Assembly (NCBI RefSeq): GCF_023161665.1
Contig: NZ_JALNTW010000009.1
Location: 1-64,000 of the forward strand
DNA: 64,000 nt
Direction of reading: 5' to 3'
Source of the DNA: Shewanella sp. 1CM18E
GTDB lineage: Bacteria; Pseudomonadota; Gammaproteobacteria; Enterobacterales; Shewanellaceae
Part shown: positions 12,044 through 20,802 of the stretch, in pieces
Position numbering within the stretch: position 1 is the stretch's first letter
Layout of the letters: each line of letters opens with the position of its first letter
Notes under the pieces: model-generated
The model's input: only the letters and a program-made list of their open reading frames with translations
What the model was told of the DNA's origin: nothing
The model's database searches: none
Translations under genes and position numbers: made by a program

Positions 12044-12292
12044 GAAGCAGTAAATACGATAGAAATCATTGGTTACGCCGCATCAGTTATGGTGGCTATA
12101 TCACTTATGATGAAAGACATTATCTGGCTTAGATGCCTTAATTTTACGGGCTGTAGTTTGTTCGTTATTTATGGTGCTTCAATTGAAGCTTGGCCTGTTG
12201 CCGGTATGAACGCTTTTGTTGCCTGTATTAATATTTATCATTTAGTGAAGTTGTATCGAAATCGTCATCGCAGCGAGCTTGTTTCCCAATAG
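12041..12292 (+). CDS. Small YgjV-like inner-membrane protein
   Basis: 83 residues with three hydrophobic helices (about 7-23, 31-48 and 52-70) and a basic C-terminus (YRNRHRSE). The overall pattern resembles half of the YgjV-type bacterial inner-membrane protein family: a residue-poor first helix, the MKDIIWLRCLNFTG loop, then the helix starting YGASIEAWPVAG. The function is unknown. The start codon lies inside a perfect hairpin and the gene is followed by its own terminator, so it is a single-gene unit. Confidence 0.75.
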   Translation: MEAVNTIEIIGYAASVMVAISLMMKDIIWLRCLNFTGCSLFVIYGASIEAWPVAGMNAFVACINIYHLVKLYRNRHRSELVSQ

Positions 12293-12303
12293 CATCCGCT
12301 TTG

Positions 12304-12335
12304 CACCAGTCCTAAACGGGACTGGTGTCTGTTTT
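12304..12335 (+). terminator. Terminator of the YgjV-like gene
   Basis: CACCAGTCC and GGACTGGTG form a 9-bp stem, followed by TCTGTTTT. It starts 12 bases after the stop codon. Confidence 0.8.
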
Positions 12336-12456
12336 ACTTTAGTTTCCTCTGCAATAACAAATACAGTTACCACTGTCATAAAACTTTAGGTCTGTTGTCA
12401 CGTTGGCGTCATGGACATTTCATAGCTTGCCTACATAAGAAGCGTAGGGGGCTAAA

Positions 12457-12966
12457 ATGACTTCAATAACTGAACTTGATAGCAAGCTCTATCGATATAT
12501 AGTGCAACTAGGCCAGCAACATCAGCTCCAGCCAATGGCGCTTAAGGTGTCGGCCTCGGGCAATGGTCCAGCTTACCTATATTTAGCAGTCGTCTGTTTG
12601 CTATTTGATCGCCATCATGAGTCATTGTTACATGCCATGTTGATTGCTTACCTTGTTGAGCTGCCTTTATATTTCGCACTAAAAAACATGATCCGCCGCC
12701 CTAGACCGTGCCATGCGTTAGCCGATGGCTGCGCTAGTATTGAGCCAGCAGATAAGTTTAGTTTGCCTTCGGGTCATACCGCTGCGGCATTTGTAATGGC
12801 AGCAAGCATCTATTTTGTCTATCCCCAACTTTTTTATATTGCAGTTACTTGGGCTGTAGCCATTGGTTTATCGCGGGTGGTACTTGGCGTGCATTACCCA
12901 CTCGATATTGTTGCTGGCGCTACTCTTGGCATCGTGTCGGTCTTAATCGCTCAGCAAATGATTTAG
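12457..12966 (+). CDS. PAP2-family phosphatase
   Basis: Membrane phosphatase of the PAP2 (type 2 phosphatidic acid phosphatase) superfamily, 169 residues. All three catalytic motifs are present: KNMIRRPRP (KX6RP), PSGHTAA, and SRVVLGVHYPLDIVAG (SRX5HX3D). Several hydrophobic helices are visible. Substrates in this family include undecaprenyl diphosphate, phosphatidylglycerol phosphate and other lipid phosphates, and cannot be decided here. It lies only 9 bases before a glycosyltransferase, suggesting a joint role in lipid-linked or membrane glycan metabolism (inference). Confidence 0.88.
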   Translation: MTSITELDSKLYRYIVQLGQQHQLQPMALKVSASGNGPAYLYLAVVCLLFDRHHESLLHAMLIAYLVELPLYFALKNMIRRPRPCHALADGCASIEPADKFSLPSGHTAAAFVMAASIYFVYPQLFYIAVTWAVAIGLSRVVLGVHYPLDIVAGATLGIVSVLIAQQMI

Positions 12967-12975
12967 GAGAGCAAG

Positions 12976-14031
12976 TTGCGAATTCTTTATGGTGTACAAG
13001 GTACGGGCAATGGCCATTTAAGCCGTGCTCGCGTGATGGCTAAAGCAATGCAAAAGCAAGGTGTTGATGTTGATTTTTTCTTTTCTGGCCGCTCAGCAGA
13101 ACAGTTTTTTGATATGCAGTGTTTCGGTCAATATCAAGTGCAGTCAGGGCTAACCTTTGCGACTGAAAACGGTAGAGTAAGCGTGGCCAAAACGGCTAAA
13201 GAAAATGCGTGGCTTGGCTTTATCAAAGATGTCAAAGCGTTAGATTTAACTGGCTATGATTTAGTGTTGAATGACTTTGAGCCTGTATCAGCTTGGGCTG
13301 CAAAGAATCAAGGCGTTCCGTCTATTGGCATTAGTCACCAAGCCGCGCTGAATTTTGCGGTACCTAAAGTCGGTGATAACTGGTTTAACGAGATGATGCT
13401 AAGTTACTTTGCTCCCGTTGATATCGCCTTAGGCTGCCATTGGCATCATTTTGGCTTTCCTATCTTACCGCCATTTGTTGAGGTTGATGTTGTTGAGCAG
13501 CAACTTGCTCATCAGATTTTAGTGTACTTACCGTTTGAATCGCCTGATGAGATCGTTCAGTTTTTAATGCCGTTTACTGATTACACTTTTATGATTTATC
13601 ACGCTAACCAGCCTTCTCAGCCTCTTCCTGAGCATATTCAATGGCATGGTTTTGATCGCACAGGTTTTAAAGCTGCGATGGCAAATTGTGGTGGAGTGAT
13701 TGGTAATGCGGGTTTTGAACTGGCGAGTGAGGCGCTTACCTTAGGTAAGAAACTGCTGATAAAGCCTTTGCTTGGGCAATTTGAGCAGTTATCGAATGTT
13801 GCAGCGTTAGAGCTGCTTGGCGCAGCTGAGTGCATGAAAACTCACTTAGATCCCGAGTCGTTAAGGCGCTGGCTTAAGGCGCCAATGCCTGAGGCTATTC
13901 ACTACCCTGAAGTGGGAGATGCCTTGGTGGCGTGGTTATTAAAAGGTGACTGGACCGAGCCTGAAAAGTTGTGCCAATCGCTCTGGCACGAGGTGAAACT
14001 CCCAATAAGCTGGCAGAAAAAAAGTCCTTAA
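12976..14031 (+). CDS. MJ1255-type glycosyltransferase-like protein
   Basis: 351 residues with the GTGNGHLSRA N-terminal nucleotide-sugar loop typical of the MJ1255/VC2487 family, related to GT28-type (MurG-like) transferases. A second GT-B half is suggested by the GGVIGNAGFELASEAL segment (about 236-251), matching the donor-binding glycine-rich helix of such enzymes. The start is TTG at 12976, supported by AGGAGA 5 bases upstream. No ATG fits. It forms a two-gene unit with the PAP2 phosphatase. The acceptor is unknown. Confidence 0.85.
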   Translation: MRILYGVQGTGNGHLSRARVMAKAMQKQGVDVDFFFSGRSAEQFFDMQCFGQYQVQSGLTFATENGRVSVAKTAKENAWLGFIKDVKALDLTGYDLVLNDFEPVSAWAAKNQGVPSIGISHQAALNFAVPKVGDNWFNEMMLSYFAPVDIALGCHWHHFGFPILPPFVEVDVVEQQLAHQILVYLPFESPDEIVQFLMPFTDYTFMIYHANQPSQPLPEHIQWHGFDRTGFKAAMANCGGVIGNAGFELASEALTLGKKLLIKPLLGQFEQLSNVAALELLGAAECMKTHLDPESLRRWLKAPMPEAIHYPEVGDALVAWLLKGDWTEPEKLCQSLWHEVKLPISWQKKSP

Positions 14032-14103
14032 TGTGGCTAAGTGTTAGGGTGAAAAGCGTATAATTGGTTTATCTACTGCCTGAACTTAATTTTAAACCAT
14101 ATT

Positions 14104-14775
14104 ATGCAGTTAAAACCCTTAGCTAAAGGTCGCTTCCAATCTCTCTGGGAGCAAGAGCATGATGCTATTGAGCAGATCATGCGTGAATGCATTACTGAAA
14201 CTAAAACGGTTGCTGCTCAATATAAGTTAATGCAGCAAGGCCAGCGAGTAAATGCGTTGATTTTGGTTGCAAGTGGCCGAGTATCACTAGGTTATACAGC
14301 AAGAAATGGCCGTAGCTTTCAGCTTGGCACTATGACTTGTGATTCGCAGCTATTTGGAGAAATGGAGTTCTTTAGTGATTATCAATGTCAGCTCGATATC
14401 ATCGCCGAAGCGCCGTTAGAAATTGCGATTATTAATGGTGATAAACTGCAGCAGGCTTTGTTAAAGAACCCGAAAGTCGCACTTTTCTTTGCCAGCGCAA
14501 TCGCTATTGATTATCAAGACACTATCGATATTCTTACCCGGCGTATGCTGTATCCAATTGCTTATAATATTGCTTATGACTTGTATCATCAGCACTTAAA
14601 TGCTCAACCGGTAGAAGGTTTTAGCAAGTGTTATTTAGAGGCGGAACGCTTTGCTACTACTGACAGAGTATATCGCCGTGCAGTTAAAAAGCTTGAAGAT
14701 TTGCAGTTAATTAAGCGCGACAAAGAAGGGCTGATTATTCAAGATTTAGCTGGGCTCGAAGCTTTTATTGAATAG
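14104..14775 (+). CDS. Crp/Fnr-family transcriptional regulator
   Basis: 223 residues. The N-terminal two thirds have the cyclic-nucleotide-binding beta-roll pattern (GQRVNALILVASGRVSLGY, LFGEMEFFSD). A winged helix-turn-helix lies near the C-terminus (DRVYRRAVKKLEDLQLIKRD). The cAMP-contact residues of Crp are not clearly conserved, and the cysteines needed for an Fnr iron-sulphur cluster are not arranged that way. The effector is therefore unknown. The gene is monocistronic, converging on deoD with a shared hairpin between them. Confidence 0.85.
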   Translation: MQLKPLAKGRFQSLWEQEHDAIEQIMRECITETKTVAAQYKLMQQGQRVNALILVASGRVSLGYTARNGRSFQLGTMTCDSQLFGEMEFFSDYQCQLDIIAEAPLEIAIINGDKLQQALLKNPKVALFFASAIAIDYQDTIDILTRRMLYPIAYNIAYDLYHQHLNAQPVEGFSKCYLEAERFATTDRVYRRAVKKLEDLQLIKRDKEGLIIQDLAGLEAFIE

Positions 14776-14803
14776 CTCCAGTTTGATAATAAAACTGGAG
14801 CTA
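14773..14803. terminator. Perfect hairpin between convergent crp-like gene and deoD
   Basis: TAGCTCCAGTTT and AAACTGGAGCTA give a 12-bp perfect stem with a 7-base loop. The stop codon of the regulator (TAG) is the first part of the 5' arm. There is no strong T-run on either side, so it may act as a bidirectional mRNA 3'-end stabiliser or a weak terminator. Confidence 0.6.
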
Positions 14804-14855
14804 GATTACAGCTAACTAGGGAAATTAGCCGAAGCTTAGTTCGGTTACTAATGCC

Positions 14856-15560
14856 TTATTGGCAGGCTGTTTCTAACGCTAACTCAATCATGTTATTGAA
14901 GGTTAGTTGGCGTGCTTCAGCTGTTGTCTCTTCACCAGTTAAGCAGTGATCAGATACAGTTAAAATAGCTAGTGATTCAAAACCTTTGTGATGAGCAAGG
15001 CCGTATAAACCGGCAACTTCCATATCAACACCAAGCACACCAAAACGCTCAAGTGCTGGGATCATATCTTCATCAGGATCGTAGTACATATCACCACTGA
15101 ACACGTTACCCACTTTTACGTTCATCTGTTTTTGCTGGGCGATCATGTAGGCTTTATGCAATAAATCAAATGTTGCTGAGGTAGCCATTTGGTAGCCACT
15201 GCTGCGCTTGGTATTAGTCGGTGAGTCTGTACCAGCTGCTTGGGCTAGAATCACGTCATTGATTTTCACATCGTGCTGAGTAGCACCTGCGCTACCTACT
15301 CGGATAATACGCTTAACGCCAAAGTCAGCGACTAGCTCGTGAGCGTAAAGCACCATAGATGGGATACCCATACCGTGGCCCATTACCGAAATGCGCTGGC
15401 CTTTATAAAAACCTGTGTAGCCAAGCATGTTACGAATGTTGGTGACTTCCACCGCATCTTCTAAGAAGTTTTCAGCGATGTATTTAGCCCGTAGTGGGTC
15501 ACCTGGCATGATAATAGTTTCAGCGAAATCGCCAAGTTTGCCGTTGATATGTGCAGTCAT
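14856..15560 (-). CDS. deoD: Purine nucleoside phosphorylase, DeoD type
   Basis: Cytosolic hexameric phosphorylase splitting purine (deoxy)nucleosides into base and (deoxy)ribose-1-phosphate, 234 residues. Family marks are MTAHINGKLGDFAETIIMPG, GDPLRAKYIA, GHGMGIPS, the RVGSAGA phosphate loop, MEVAGLY and the catalytic aspartate in LTVSDH (about 200-205). It stands alone rather than with deoA, deoB and deoC, so it may be a second, dispersed copy. Confidence 0.95.
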   Translation of the reverse strand: MTAHINGKLGDFAETIIMPGDPLRAKYIAENFLEDAVEVTNIRNMLGYTGFYKGQRISVMGHGMGIPSMVLYAHELVADFGVKRIIRVGSAGATQHDVKINDVILAQAAGTDSPTNTKRSSGYQMATSATFDLLHKAYMIAQQKQMNVKVGNVFSGDMYYDPDEDMIPALERFGVLGVDMEVAGLYGLAHHKGFESLAILTVSDHCLTGEETTAEARQLTFNNMIELALETACQ

Positions 15561-15736
15561 GAGTTATCCTCTTTGTTCAATGCCGGTGATATTAAATGGC
15601 ATCAGTAAAGGCTTAGAGGACTTAAGTCCGCATCGGTCAATTTTGCGAGGTTTTTTGTATTAGCTCACACTGTATCGGTGATAACGCATGCTAGCGCGGG
15701 AGATACTAGGGGGAGTTTTGGGGAGATTTAAAAGAG

Positions 15737-15766
15737 AGGATCACCTAATCAGGTTTAGGCGATCCT
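15737..15766 (-). terminator. Hairpin after the DUF971 gene
   Basis: AGGATCACCTAA and TTAGGCGATCCT form a 12-base stem with one mismatch. On the minus strand TCTTTTAAA follows. It starts about 20 bases after the stop of the DUF971 gene. Confidence 0.5.
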
Positions 15767-15784
15767 AGACAAACTAAAATAAGC

Positions 15785-16180
15785 TTACTTGTGGTACTTC
15801 ACTGCCATATCGATTAATGGCTCACGGCTAGCCTTGGCTGCGCGCAGGCGAGCAAGGTACTTTTCCCATAAATCGAGTTGGTGAGTAGCAAGATCGTGTA
15901 ACACTTTCCAAGAAAATAAACCGGTATTGTGGCCGTCGTCGAATGTGATTTTAACCGCGTAATTACCAACAGGATCAATAGCACTGATATTGACGTTTTT
16001 CTTGTGGGTAACAAGCACTGGATTACCGTGACCATGCACTTCTGCTGAAGGTGAATACACACGCAACATTTCACAGCTAAGCTGGTGGGTCTCGCCGTTA
16101 TCGAAAGTCATTTCAAGTTGGCGAGATTTACGTTTTAGCTTAAGTGCTACCACATTAGGTGTGTTGTTATCTTGAGTCAT
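15785..16180 (-). CDS. DUF971 (gamma-butyrobetaine hydroxylase-like N-terminal domain) protein
   Basis: 131 residues made almost wholly of the DUF971 domain, the small module also found at the N-terminus of gamma-butyrobetaine hydroxylase. Visible features are LKRKSRQLEMTFDNGETHQL, LRVYSPSAEVHGHG, an ISAIDPVGNYAVKITFDDGH block and a C-terminal helix. The stand-alone bacterial role is uncertain. It follows hslU on the same strand, an arrangement common in gammaproteobacteria, with a hairpin in between. Confidence 0.88.
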   Translation of the reverse strand: MTQDNNTPNVVALKLKRKSRQLEMTFDNGETHQLSCEMLRVYSPSAEVHGHGNPVLVTHKKNVNISAIDPVGNYAVKITFDDGHNTGLFSWKVLHDLATHQLDLWEKYLARLRAAKASREPLIDMAVKYHK

Positions 16181-16218
16181 CTATTAACCGGTATGATTTA
16201 AAGAGTGTTAGAAACACA

Positions 16219-16254
16219 ATAGCGGTTAAGTCCGAAGTTGTCCTTAACCGCTAT
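16219..16254. other. Perfect 12-bp hairpin after hslU
   Basis: ATAGCGGTTAAG and CTTAACCGCTAT pair perfectly around a 12-base loop. It lacks a T-run on both strands, so it is more likely an mRNA 3'-end or processing structure of hslVU than a classical terminator. Confidence 0.6.
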
Positions 16255-16296
16255 CACTTATTTTGCCATTACTTTGGCGAATGATTTAAGCTGTGC

Positions 16297-17622
16297 TTAC
16301 AAGATAAAGCGGCTTAAATCTTCATCTTGAACTAGATTGTCTAGATGTGCTTTAACATATTCGGCATCGATAACTGAAACAGAGCCAGACTTGTCAGACG
16401 CTTCATAAGAAAGCTCTTCCATCAAGCGCTCCATCACAGTATGCAGACGACGGGCACCGATGTTTTCAGTGCGTTCGTTCACCTGCCAAGCAGCTTCTGC
16501 AATGCTGTCGATACCGTCTTCTGTAAACTCAACGGTTACGCCTTCAGTAGCCATAAGCGCAATATACTGCTCAGTTAATGACGCATGTGGCTCAGTTAAA
16601 ATACGCTTAAAGTCGCCAGCAGATAATGCATCTAATTCTACGCGAATTGGCAAACGGCCTTGCAGCTCAGGGATCAAGTCAGATGGCTTAGACATCTGGA
16701 ATGCGCCTGAGGCGATAAACAAGATGTGGTCTGTTTTTACCATGCCGTGTTTAGTGTTAACCGTACAACCTTCAACAAGAGGCAGTAGGTCACGTTGCAC
16801 ACCTTCACGAGATACATCTGGGCCAGACGATTCGCCACGCTTACAGATCTTATCGATCTCATCTAAGAATACGATACCGTGCTGCTCAACAAGCTCGATC
16901 GCTTGTTCTTTTAGGTCTTCTTGATTAACCAGTTTAGACGCTTCTTCTTCAATCAATAGCTTGTAAGCTTCTTTGATTGGCATTTTGCGGCGCTTGCTAG
17001 CACCTGGTCCCATATTTTGGAACATGCTTTGAAGTTGGTTAGTCATCTCTTCCATGCCCGGAGGAGACATGATCTCAATGCCCGCTTGAGGCGCAGCAAT
17101 ATCGATCTCAATTTCTTTATCGTCTAGCTGACCTTCACGTAGCTTTTTACGAAAGATTTGACGCGTTGCGCTGTCATCAGACTTTTCGCTATCCCAATCT
17201 TCTTTTGGCTTAGGTAGCAAAGCATCTAAAATGCGCTCTTCTGCAGCTTCTTCAGCGCGGAATTTGCACTTTTTAATTTGCTCTTCACGAGTAAGCTTGA
17301 TGGCTGAGTCGGTTAGATCGCGAATGATCTGTTCAACTTCTTTACCTACATAACCAACTTCAGTGAACTTAGTCGCTTCAACTTTAATGAAAGGTGCTTT
17401 TGCAAGACGTGCCAAACGGCGAGCAATCTCAGTTTTACCTACACCAGTAGGACCAATCATAAGAATGTTCTTTGGCGTTACTTCTTGACGAAGATCTGCA
17501 GCAAGCTGCATACGGCGCCAGCGGTTACGTAGTGCAATAGCCACTGAGCGCTTGGCTTTTTGCTGGCCGATAATGTGGCTATCTAGTTCGTGAACAATTT
17601 CACGTGGTGTCATTTCAGACAT
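16297..17622 (-). CDS. hslU: ATP-dependent protease ATPase subunit HslU (ClpY)
   Basis: AAA+ unfoldase that feeds substrates into the HslV peptidase in the cytosol. It has 441 residues. The Walker A motif GPTGVGKT is at 57-64, Walker [10 protein letters not shown] is near residue 250, and the I-domain lies between. The C-terminal tail ends DLSRFIL, the segment that docks into HslV. It starts 46 bases after hslV and shares its heat-shock promoter. Confidence 0.98.
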   Translation of the reverse strand: MSEMTPREIVHELDSHIIGQQKAKRSVAIALRNRWRRMQLAADLRQEVTPKNILMIGPTGVGKTEIARRLARLAKAPFIKVEATKFTEVGYVGKEVEQIIRDLTDSAIKLTREEQIKKCKFRAEEAAEERILDALLPKPKEDWDSEKSDDSATRQIFRKKLREGQLDDKEIEIDIAAPQAGIEIMSPPGMEEMTNQLQSMFQNMGPGASKRRKMPIKEAYKLLIEEEASKLVNQEDLKEQAIELVEQHGIVFLDEIDKICKRGESSGPDVSREGVQRDLLPLVEGCTVNTKHGMVKTDHILFIASGAFQMSKPSDLIPELQGRLPIRVELDALSAGDFKRILTEPHASLTEQYIALMATEGVTVEFTEDGIDSIAEAAWQVNERTENIGARRLHTVMERLMEELSYEASDKSGSVSVIDAEYVKAHLDNLVQDEDLSRFIL

Positions 17623-17668
17623 ATTCTTTCCTCATGCTTTACAGCATTTTTTTACTCAGCGCGTTGGC

Positions 17669-18193
17669 TTAGTACTTTAATTCTTCAATTGTCTTAAATT
17701 GGTTGGTGAATACACAAATGTCACCAGCAATTGTTAGCGATTTTTCAGCAATTTCGAGTGCACTTAAGTCAGTGTTTTCAAGTAGTGCAGTCGCAGCTGA
17801 TTGGGCAAAGTTGCCACCAGAACCAATCGCAATAAGATCATTTTCAGGCTGAACTACATCACCGTTACCGGTAATGATTAATGAAGATTCAGCATCGGCC
17901 ACTGCAAGCAAAGCTTCAAGCTTGCGTAATACTTTGTCTGAGCGCCAGTCTTTAGCCATTTCAACGGCTGCGCGCATTAGGTGACCTTGGTGCATTTCAA
18001 GTTTAGCCTCGAAACGCTCGAATAGGGTGAATGCATCGGCTGTACCGCCAGCAAAGCCCGCTAGTACCTTGTTGTGGTACAAACGACGAACTTTTCTAGC
18101 ATTGCCTTTCATAACGGTGTTACCGAGAGAAACTTGGCCATCACCGGCGATAACGACTTGGTTATTTCGGCGTACTGATACGATAGTGGTCAC
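17669..18193 (-). CDS. hslV: ATP-dependent protease peptidase subunit HslV (ClpQ)
   Basis: Threonine peptidase forming the dodecameric core of the HslVU protease. It has 174 residues. The mature N-terminus is TTIVSVRR after methionine removal, so Thr2 is the nucleophile. GDGQVSLG and [22 protein letters not shown] are family marks. First gene of hslVU, preceded by an RpoH-type promoter. Confidence 0.98.
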   Translation of the reverse strand: MTTIVSVRRNNQVVIAGDGQVSLGNTVMKGNARKVRRLYHNKVLAGFAGGTADAFTLFERFEAKLEMHQGHLMRAAVEMAKDWRSDKVLRKLEALLAVADAESSLIITGNGDVVQPENDLIAIGSGGNFAQSAATALLENTDLSALEIAEKSLTIAGDICVFTNQFKTIEELKY

Positions 18194-18249
18194 AATAAAT
18201 CCTCTTCTCTAGCCAGCGACATTATGCCTGCTGGTTGACGATAATAGAG

Positions 18250-18277
18250 ATATGGGGATGGGTTACTGAATATCAAG
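18250..18277 (-). promoter_or_regulatory. Sigma-32 (RpoH) type heat-shock promoter of hslVU
   Basis: Read on the minus strand, CTTGATA (18271-18277) and CCCCATAT (18250-18257) are separated by 13 bases. This matches the RpoH consensus of CTTGAAA and CCCCATNT with a 13-15 base spacer. The position, about 57 bases before the hslV start, agrees with known heat-shock control of hslVU. Confidence 0.75.
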
Positions 18278-18297
18278 GGGGCGTTGTCTTGCAGGCA

Positions 18298-18327
18298 TAA
18301 AAAAACGCTGCACGGGGCAGCGTTTTC
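18298..18327 (-). terminator. Terminator of the argS-SPOR unit
   Basis: AAAACGCTGC and GCAGCGTTTT form a 10-bp stem with a 5-base loop. On the minus strand a T-run follows. It lies 17 bases after the SPOR gene stop and upstream of the hslV promoter, separating the two units. Confidence 0.88.
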
Positions 18328-18343
18328 AATTAGGCGTTTACGG

Positions 18344-18922
18344 TTAGCCTTCCCAGAACCAGATTTGACAACCGTTGGTTCCGTTATTTTGTAGCACATG
18401 GCGTTGTCTTTCGGCATCGCGCTTTTTGTCATAAGGACCTAACACAACCTTGTACCAAACACCGTTGCTGCCTGTTGCCTTACGTACTTGCGCCTCTAAA
18501 CCTTGGAAAGCAATAATCGCTTTCAGTTCGTTGGCCTGAGACTCTTTTCTAAATGAGCCACACTGCATTTGGTAAGGACGCTTTGGCTTAGTTGATACTT
18601 CAGGAAGATCAACTTCAACTTTTTTGTTCTCTAACTCTTCAAGATAGGTCCATTCCTCTTTTGGCACTGGAGGAAGGGCATCCGAATCTTTTTTAACTGG
18701 CTTTTTCTTAGGTTGCTCAACAACTACCGGTGCAGTTGTTTCTGGCTCACCAGAACTGCTTAAAATCCACAGTAAATAACCAAAGCTAGCAATACCTGCA
18801 AGCGTGATCAGCCCTAGCAAAATTGGAAAGCGCTTAGGGGCGCTTCCTTTTGAGCTCTTTTTGCGAGCGCTGTTCTTACCTTTTCGAGCAGGCTTACGAT
18901 TTGCATAATCACGATTTGTCAT
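18344..18922 (-). CDS. ftsN: SPOR-domain protein, FtsN-like
   Basis: Bitopic inner-membrane protein of 192 residues: a very basic cytoplasmic N-terminus (1-30, rich in K and R), one membrane helix (about 33-52), a proline/lysine-rich periplasmic linker and a C-terminal SPOR domain (about 113-192). SPOR domains bind denuded glycan strands at the septum. In E. coli ftsN lies between priA and hslVU, as here, so it is the positional counterpart of the late divisome protein FtsN. It is shorter than E. coli FtsN (319 residues), so the linker is reduced. It follows argS by 10 bases. Confidence 0.85.
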   Translation of the reverse strand: MTNRDYANRKPARKGKNSARKKSSKGSAPKRFPILLGLITLAGIASFGYLLWILSSSGEPETTAPVVVEQPKKKPVKKDSDALPPVPKEEWTYLEELENKKVEVDLPEVSTKPKRPYQMQCGSFRKESQANELKAIIAFQGLEAQVRKATGSNGVWYKVVLGPYDKKRDAERQRHVLQNNGTNGCQIWFWEG

Positions 18923-18932
18923 GAGCTAAAGC

Positions 18933-20678
18933 TTACATCCGTTCTAAAGTTTCTAGACCAAGAAGATTTAAGCCTTGTTTTAGTGTCTTAGCGGTAAGCT
19001 GTGACAATAGTAGACGGCTCTTTTTAAGCTCTTCTGATTCTGCTGCTAGTACAGGACATGCTTCGTAGAAGCTTGAGAATGCACCCGCAAGTTCGAATAG
19101 GTAACCACAAAGGGCATGTGGCTGACCTTTGCTAACCATACGTGCCATAACTTCGCCAAACTGAGCTAGCTTGGTGCCTAAATCTTTCTCTTTTTCGTGT
19201 TCTAGAATGATTTTCGCATCGCTTAAATCAACGTCTTGAGCACGTTTGAAGATCCCCGCTACACGGGTGTAAGCGTATAGTAGGTATGGCGCTGTGTTAC
19301 CTTCAAAGCTCAGCATCTGCTCAAAGCTGAAGATGTAGTCACTTGCGCGGTTTTTAGAAAGATCGGCATACTTAACTGATGCAATACCCACAACACGGGC
19401 AATTTCAGCAAGTTCCGCTTCATCCATATCTGGGTTCTTGCTACGAACAAGCTCTAGTGCGCGAGTATCAGCTTCTTTTAGCAGGTCAATCAGCTTCACT
19501 ACGCCGCCAGAACGGGTTTTAAATGGACGACCATCTTCTCCGTTCATGGTACCAAAGCCCATGTGCTCGAAGCTCATTTCTTCACGCACAAACTTAGCTG
19601 TTTTAGCTAGCTTGAATACTTGCTGGAAGTGCAGTGCTTGACGTAAATCAACGAAGTACAGCGCGCGATCAGCGTTTAGTACATTTGAGCGGTAACGCAT
19701 TGCAGCTAGATCGCTAGTCGCATATAGGTAACCGCCGTCGGCTTTTTGGATAATAACCGGTAGAGGCTCGCCTTCTTTGTTTTTGAATTCGTCTTGGAAA
19801 ACAACTTTAGCGCCATTGCTTTCAGACAATAGACCTTGTGCATCTAGATCGGCAACTACTTGGGCAAGATCGCTGTTATAAGCGCTTTCACCGCGCACAT
19901 CTGCGCGAGTTAGGCTTACACCTAAACGCTCATAAAGCTCATGACAGTGGCTTAGTGAAATATCGTTAAATTCGCGCCATAGTTTGTTGCAGTACTCGTC
20001 GCCTGATTGTAGTTCAACAACTAGCTTACGTGCGCGAGTAGCAAATTCTTCTGATTCGTCAAAACGGACTTTAGCAGCGCGGTAGAATGTCTCTAGATCC
20101 GCCAGTTCCATTTTAGCTTGTTCGCCATTAGCAGCTTGAAGCTCTTCCATATACGCAAGCAGCATACCAAACTGAGTCCCCCAGTCGCCTACGTGGTTTT
20201 GACGAATAACCTTGTGGCCCATGAATTCTAAGGCGCGTACTACACTGTCACCAATAATGGTTGAACGTAGGTGACCTACGTGCATCTCTTTCGCTAGGTT
20301 TGGTGAAGAGTAATCAACTACCACAGTTTGTGGCGCTGGTAAGTCGATACCAAATGTGTCGCTGTTTAAAGCCGTCATCAATTGGTTAGCAAGGGCGTTA
20401 TCATCAATAAAGAAGTTGATAAAGCCTGGGCCTGCGATCTCTACTTTTTCAACATGTGCTGAAGTTGGTAGGTTATCAATTAGCAGTTGTGCAATTTCAC
20501 GAGGATTTTTGCCTGCAGCTTTAGTTAGCATCATTGCCAAGTTAGTTGCAAAATCACCGTGGCTTTTATCTTTCGTTCGGTCAACTTGAATGCGAGCTTC
20601 AAAGTCAGCAGGAACAATCCCTTGTTGTTTAAGGGCATTTAAAGATTCAGCGAGTAAAGATTGAGTATGTGATTTCAT
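18933..20678 (-). CDS. argS: Arginyl-tRNA synthetase
   Basis: Class I aminoacyl-tRNA synthetase charging tRNA-Arg in the cytosol, 581 residues. The N-terminal Add1 domain is followed by the HIGH-type signature in [14 protein letters not shown]. Also seen are the [14 protein letters not shown] lead-in, the long catalytic insertion and the C-terminal anticodon-binding helical domain ending [10 protein letters not shown]. As usual in the ArgRS family, a canonical KMSKS is not evident. It sits between priA and the FtsN-like gene. Confidence 0.97.
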   Translation of the reverse strand: MKSHTQSLLAESLNALKQQGIVPADFEARIQVDRTKDKSHGDFATNLAMMLTKAAGKNPREIAQLLIDNLPTSAHVEKVEIAGPGFINFFIDDNALANQLMTALNSDTFGIDLPAPQTVVVDYSSPNLAKEMHVGHLRSTIIGDSVVRALEFMGHKVIRQNHVGDWGTQFGMLLAYMEELQAANGEQAKMELADLETFYRAAKVRFDESEEFATRARKLVVELQSGDEYCNKLWREFNDISLSHCHELYERLGVSLTRADVRGESAYNSDLAQVVADLDAQGLLSESNGAKVVFQDEFKNKEGEPLPVIIQKADGGYLYATSDLAAMRYRSNVLNADRALYFVDLRQALHFQQVFKLAKTAKFVREEMSFEHMGFGTMNGEDGRPFKTRSGGVVKLIDLLKEADTRALELVRSKNPDMDEAELAEIARVVGIASVKYADLSKNRASDYIFSFEQMLSFEGNTAPYLLYAYTRVAGIFKRAQDVDLSDAKIILEHEKEKDLGTKLAQFGEVMARMVSKGQPHALCGYLFELAGAFSSFYEACPVLAAESEELKKSRLLLSQLTAKTLKQGLNLLGLETLERM

Positions 20679-20802
20679 TGGCGTTTAATCGACACTTACA
20701 TAAAGAAAAATAATAAGGAGTAACCGACTATTTTAGCCGCTAGTGGCGGTGAATTACTATCCTCTAGCGAACTTTTTCTGCATTGAAGCGAATAAAGTCG
20801 AT

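Noticed and set aside
12849-13043. Open frame overlapping the PAP2 and glycosyltransferase genes
   Set aside because: It lies in another frame over two well-supported genes, with no motif or independent start signal.
15661-15684. TCACA...GGTGA pattern near deoD as a Crp or CytR site
   Set aside because: The half-sites point the wrong way for Crp (consensus TGTGA-N6-TCACA) and match poorly.
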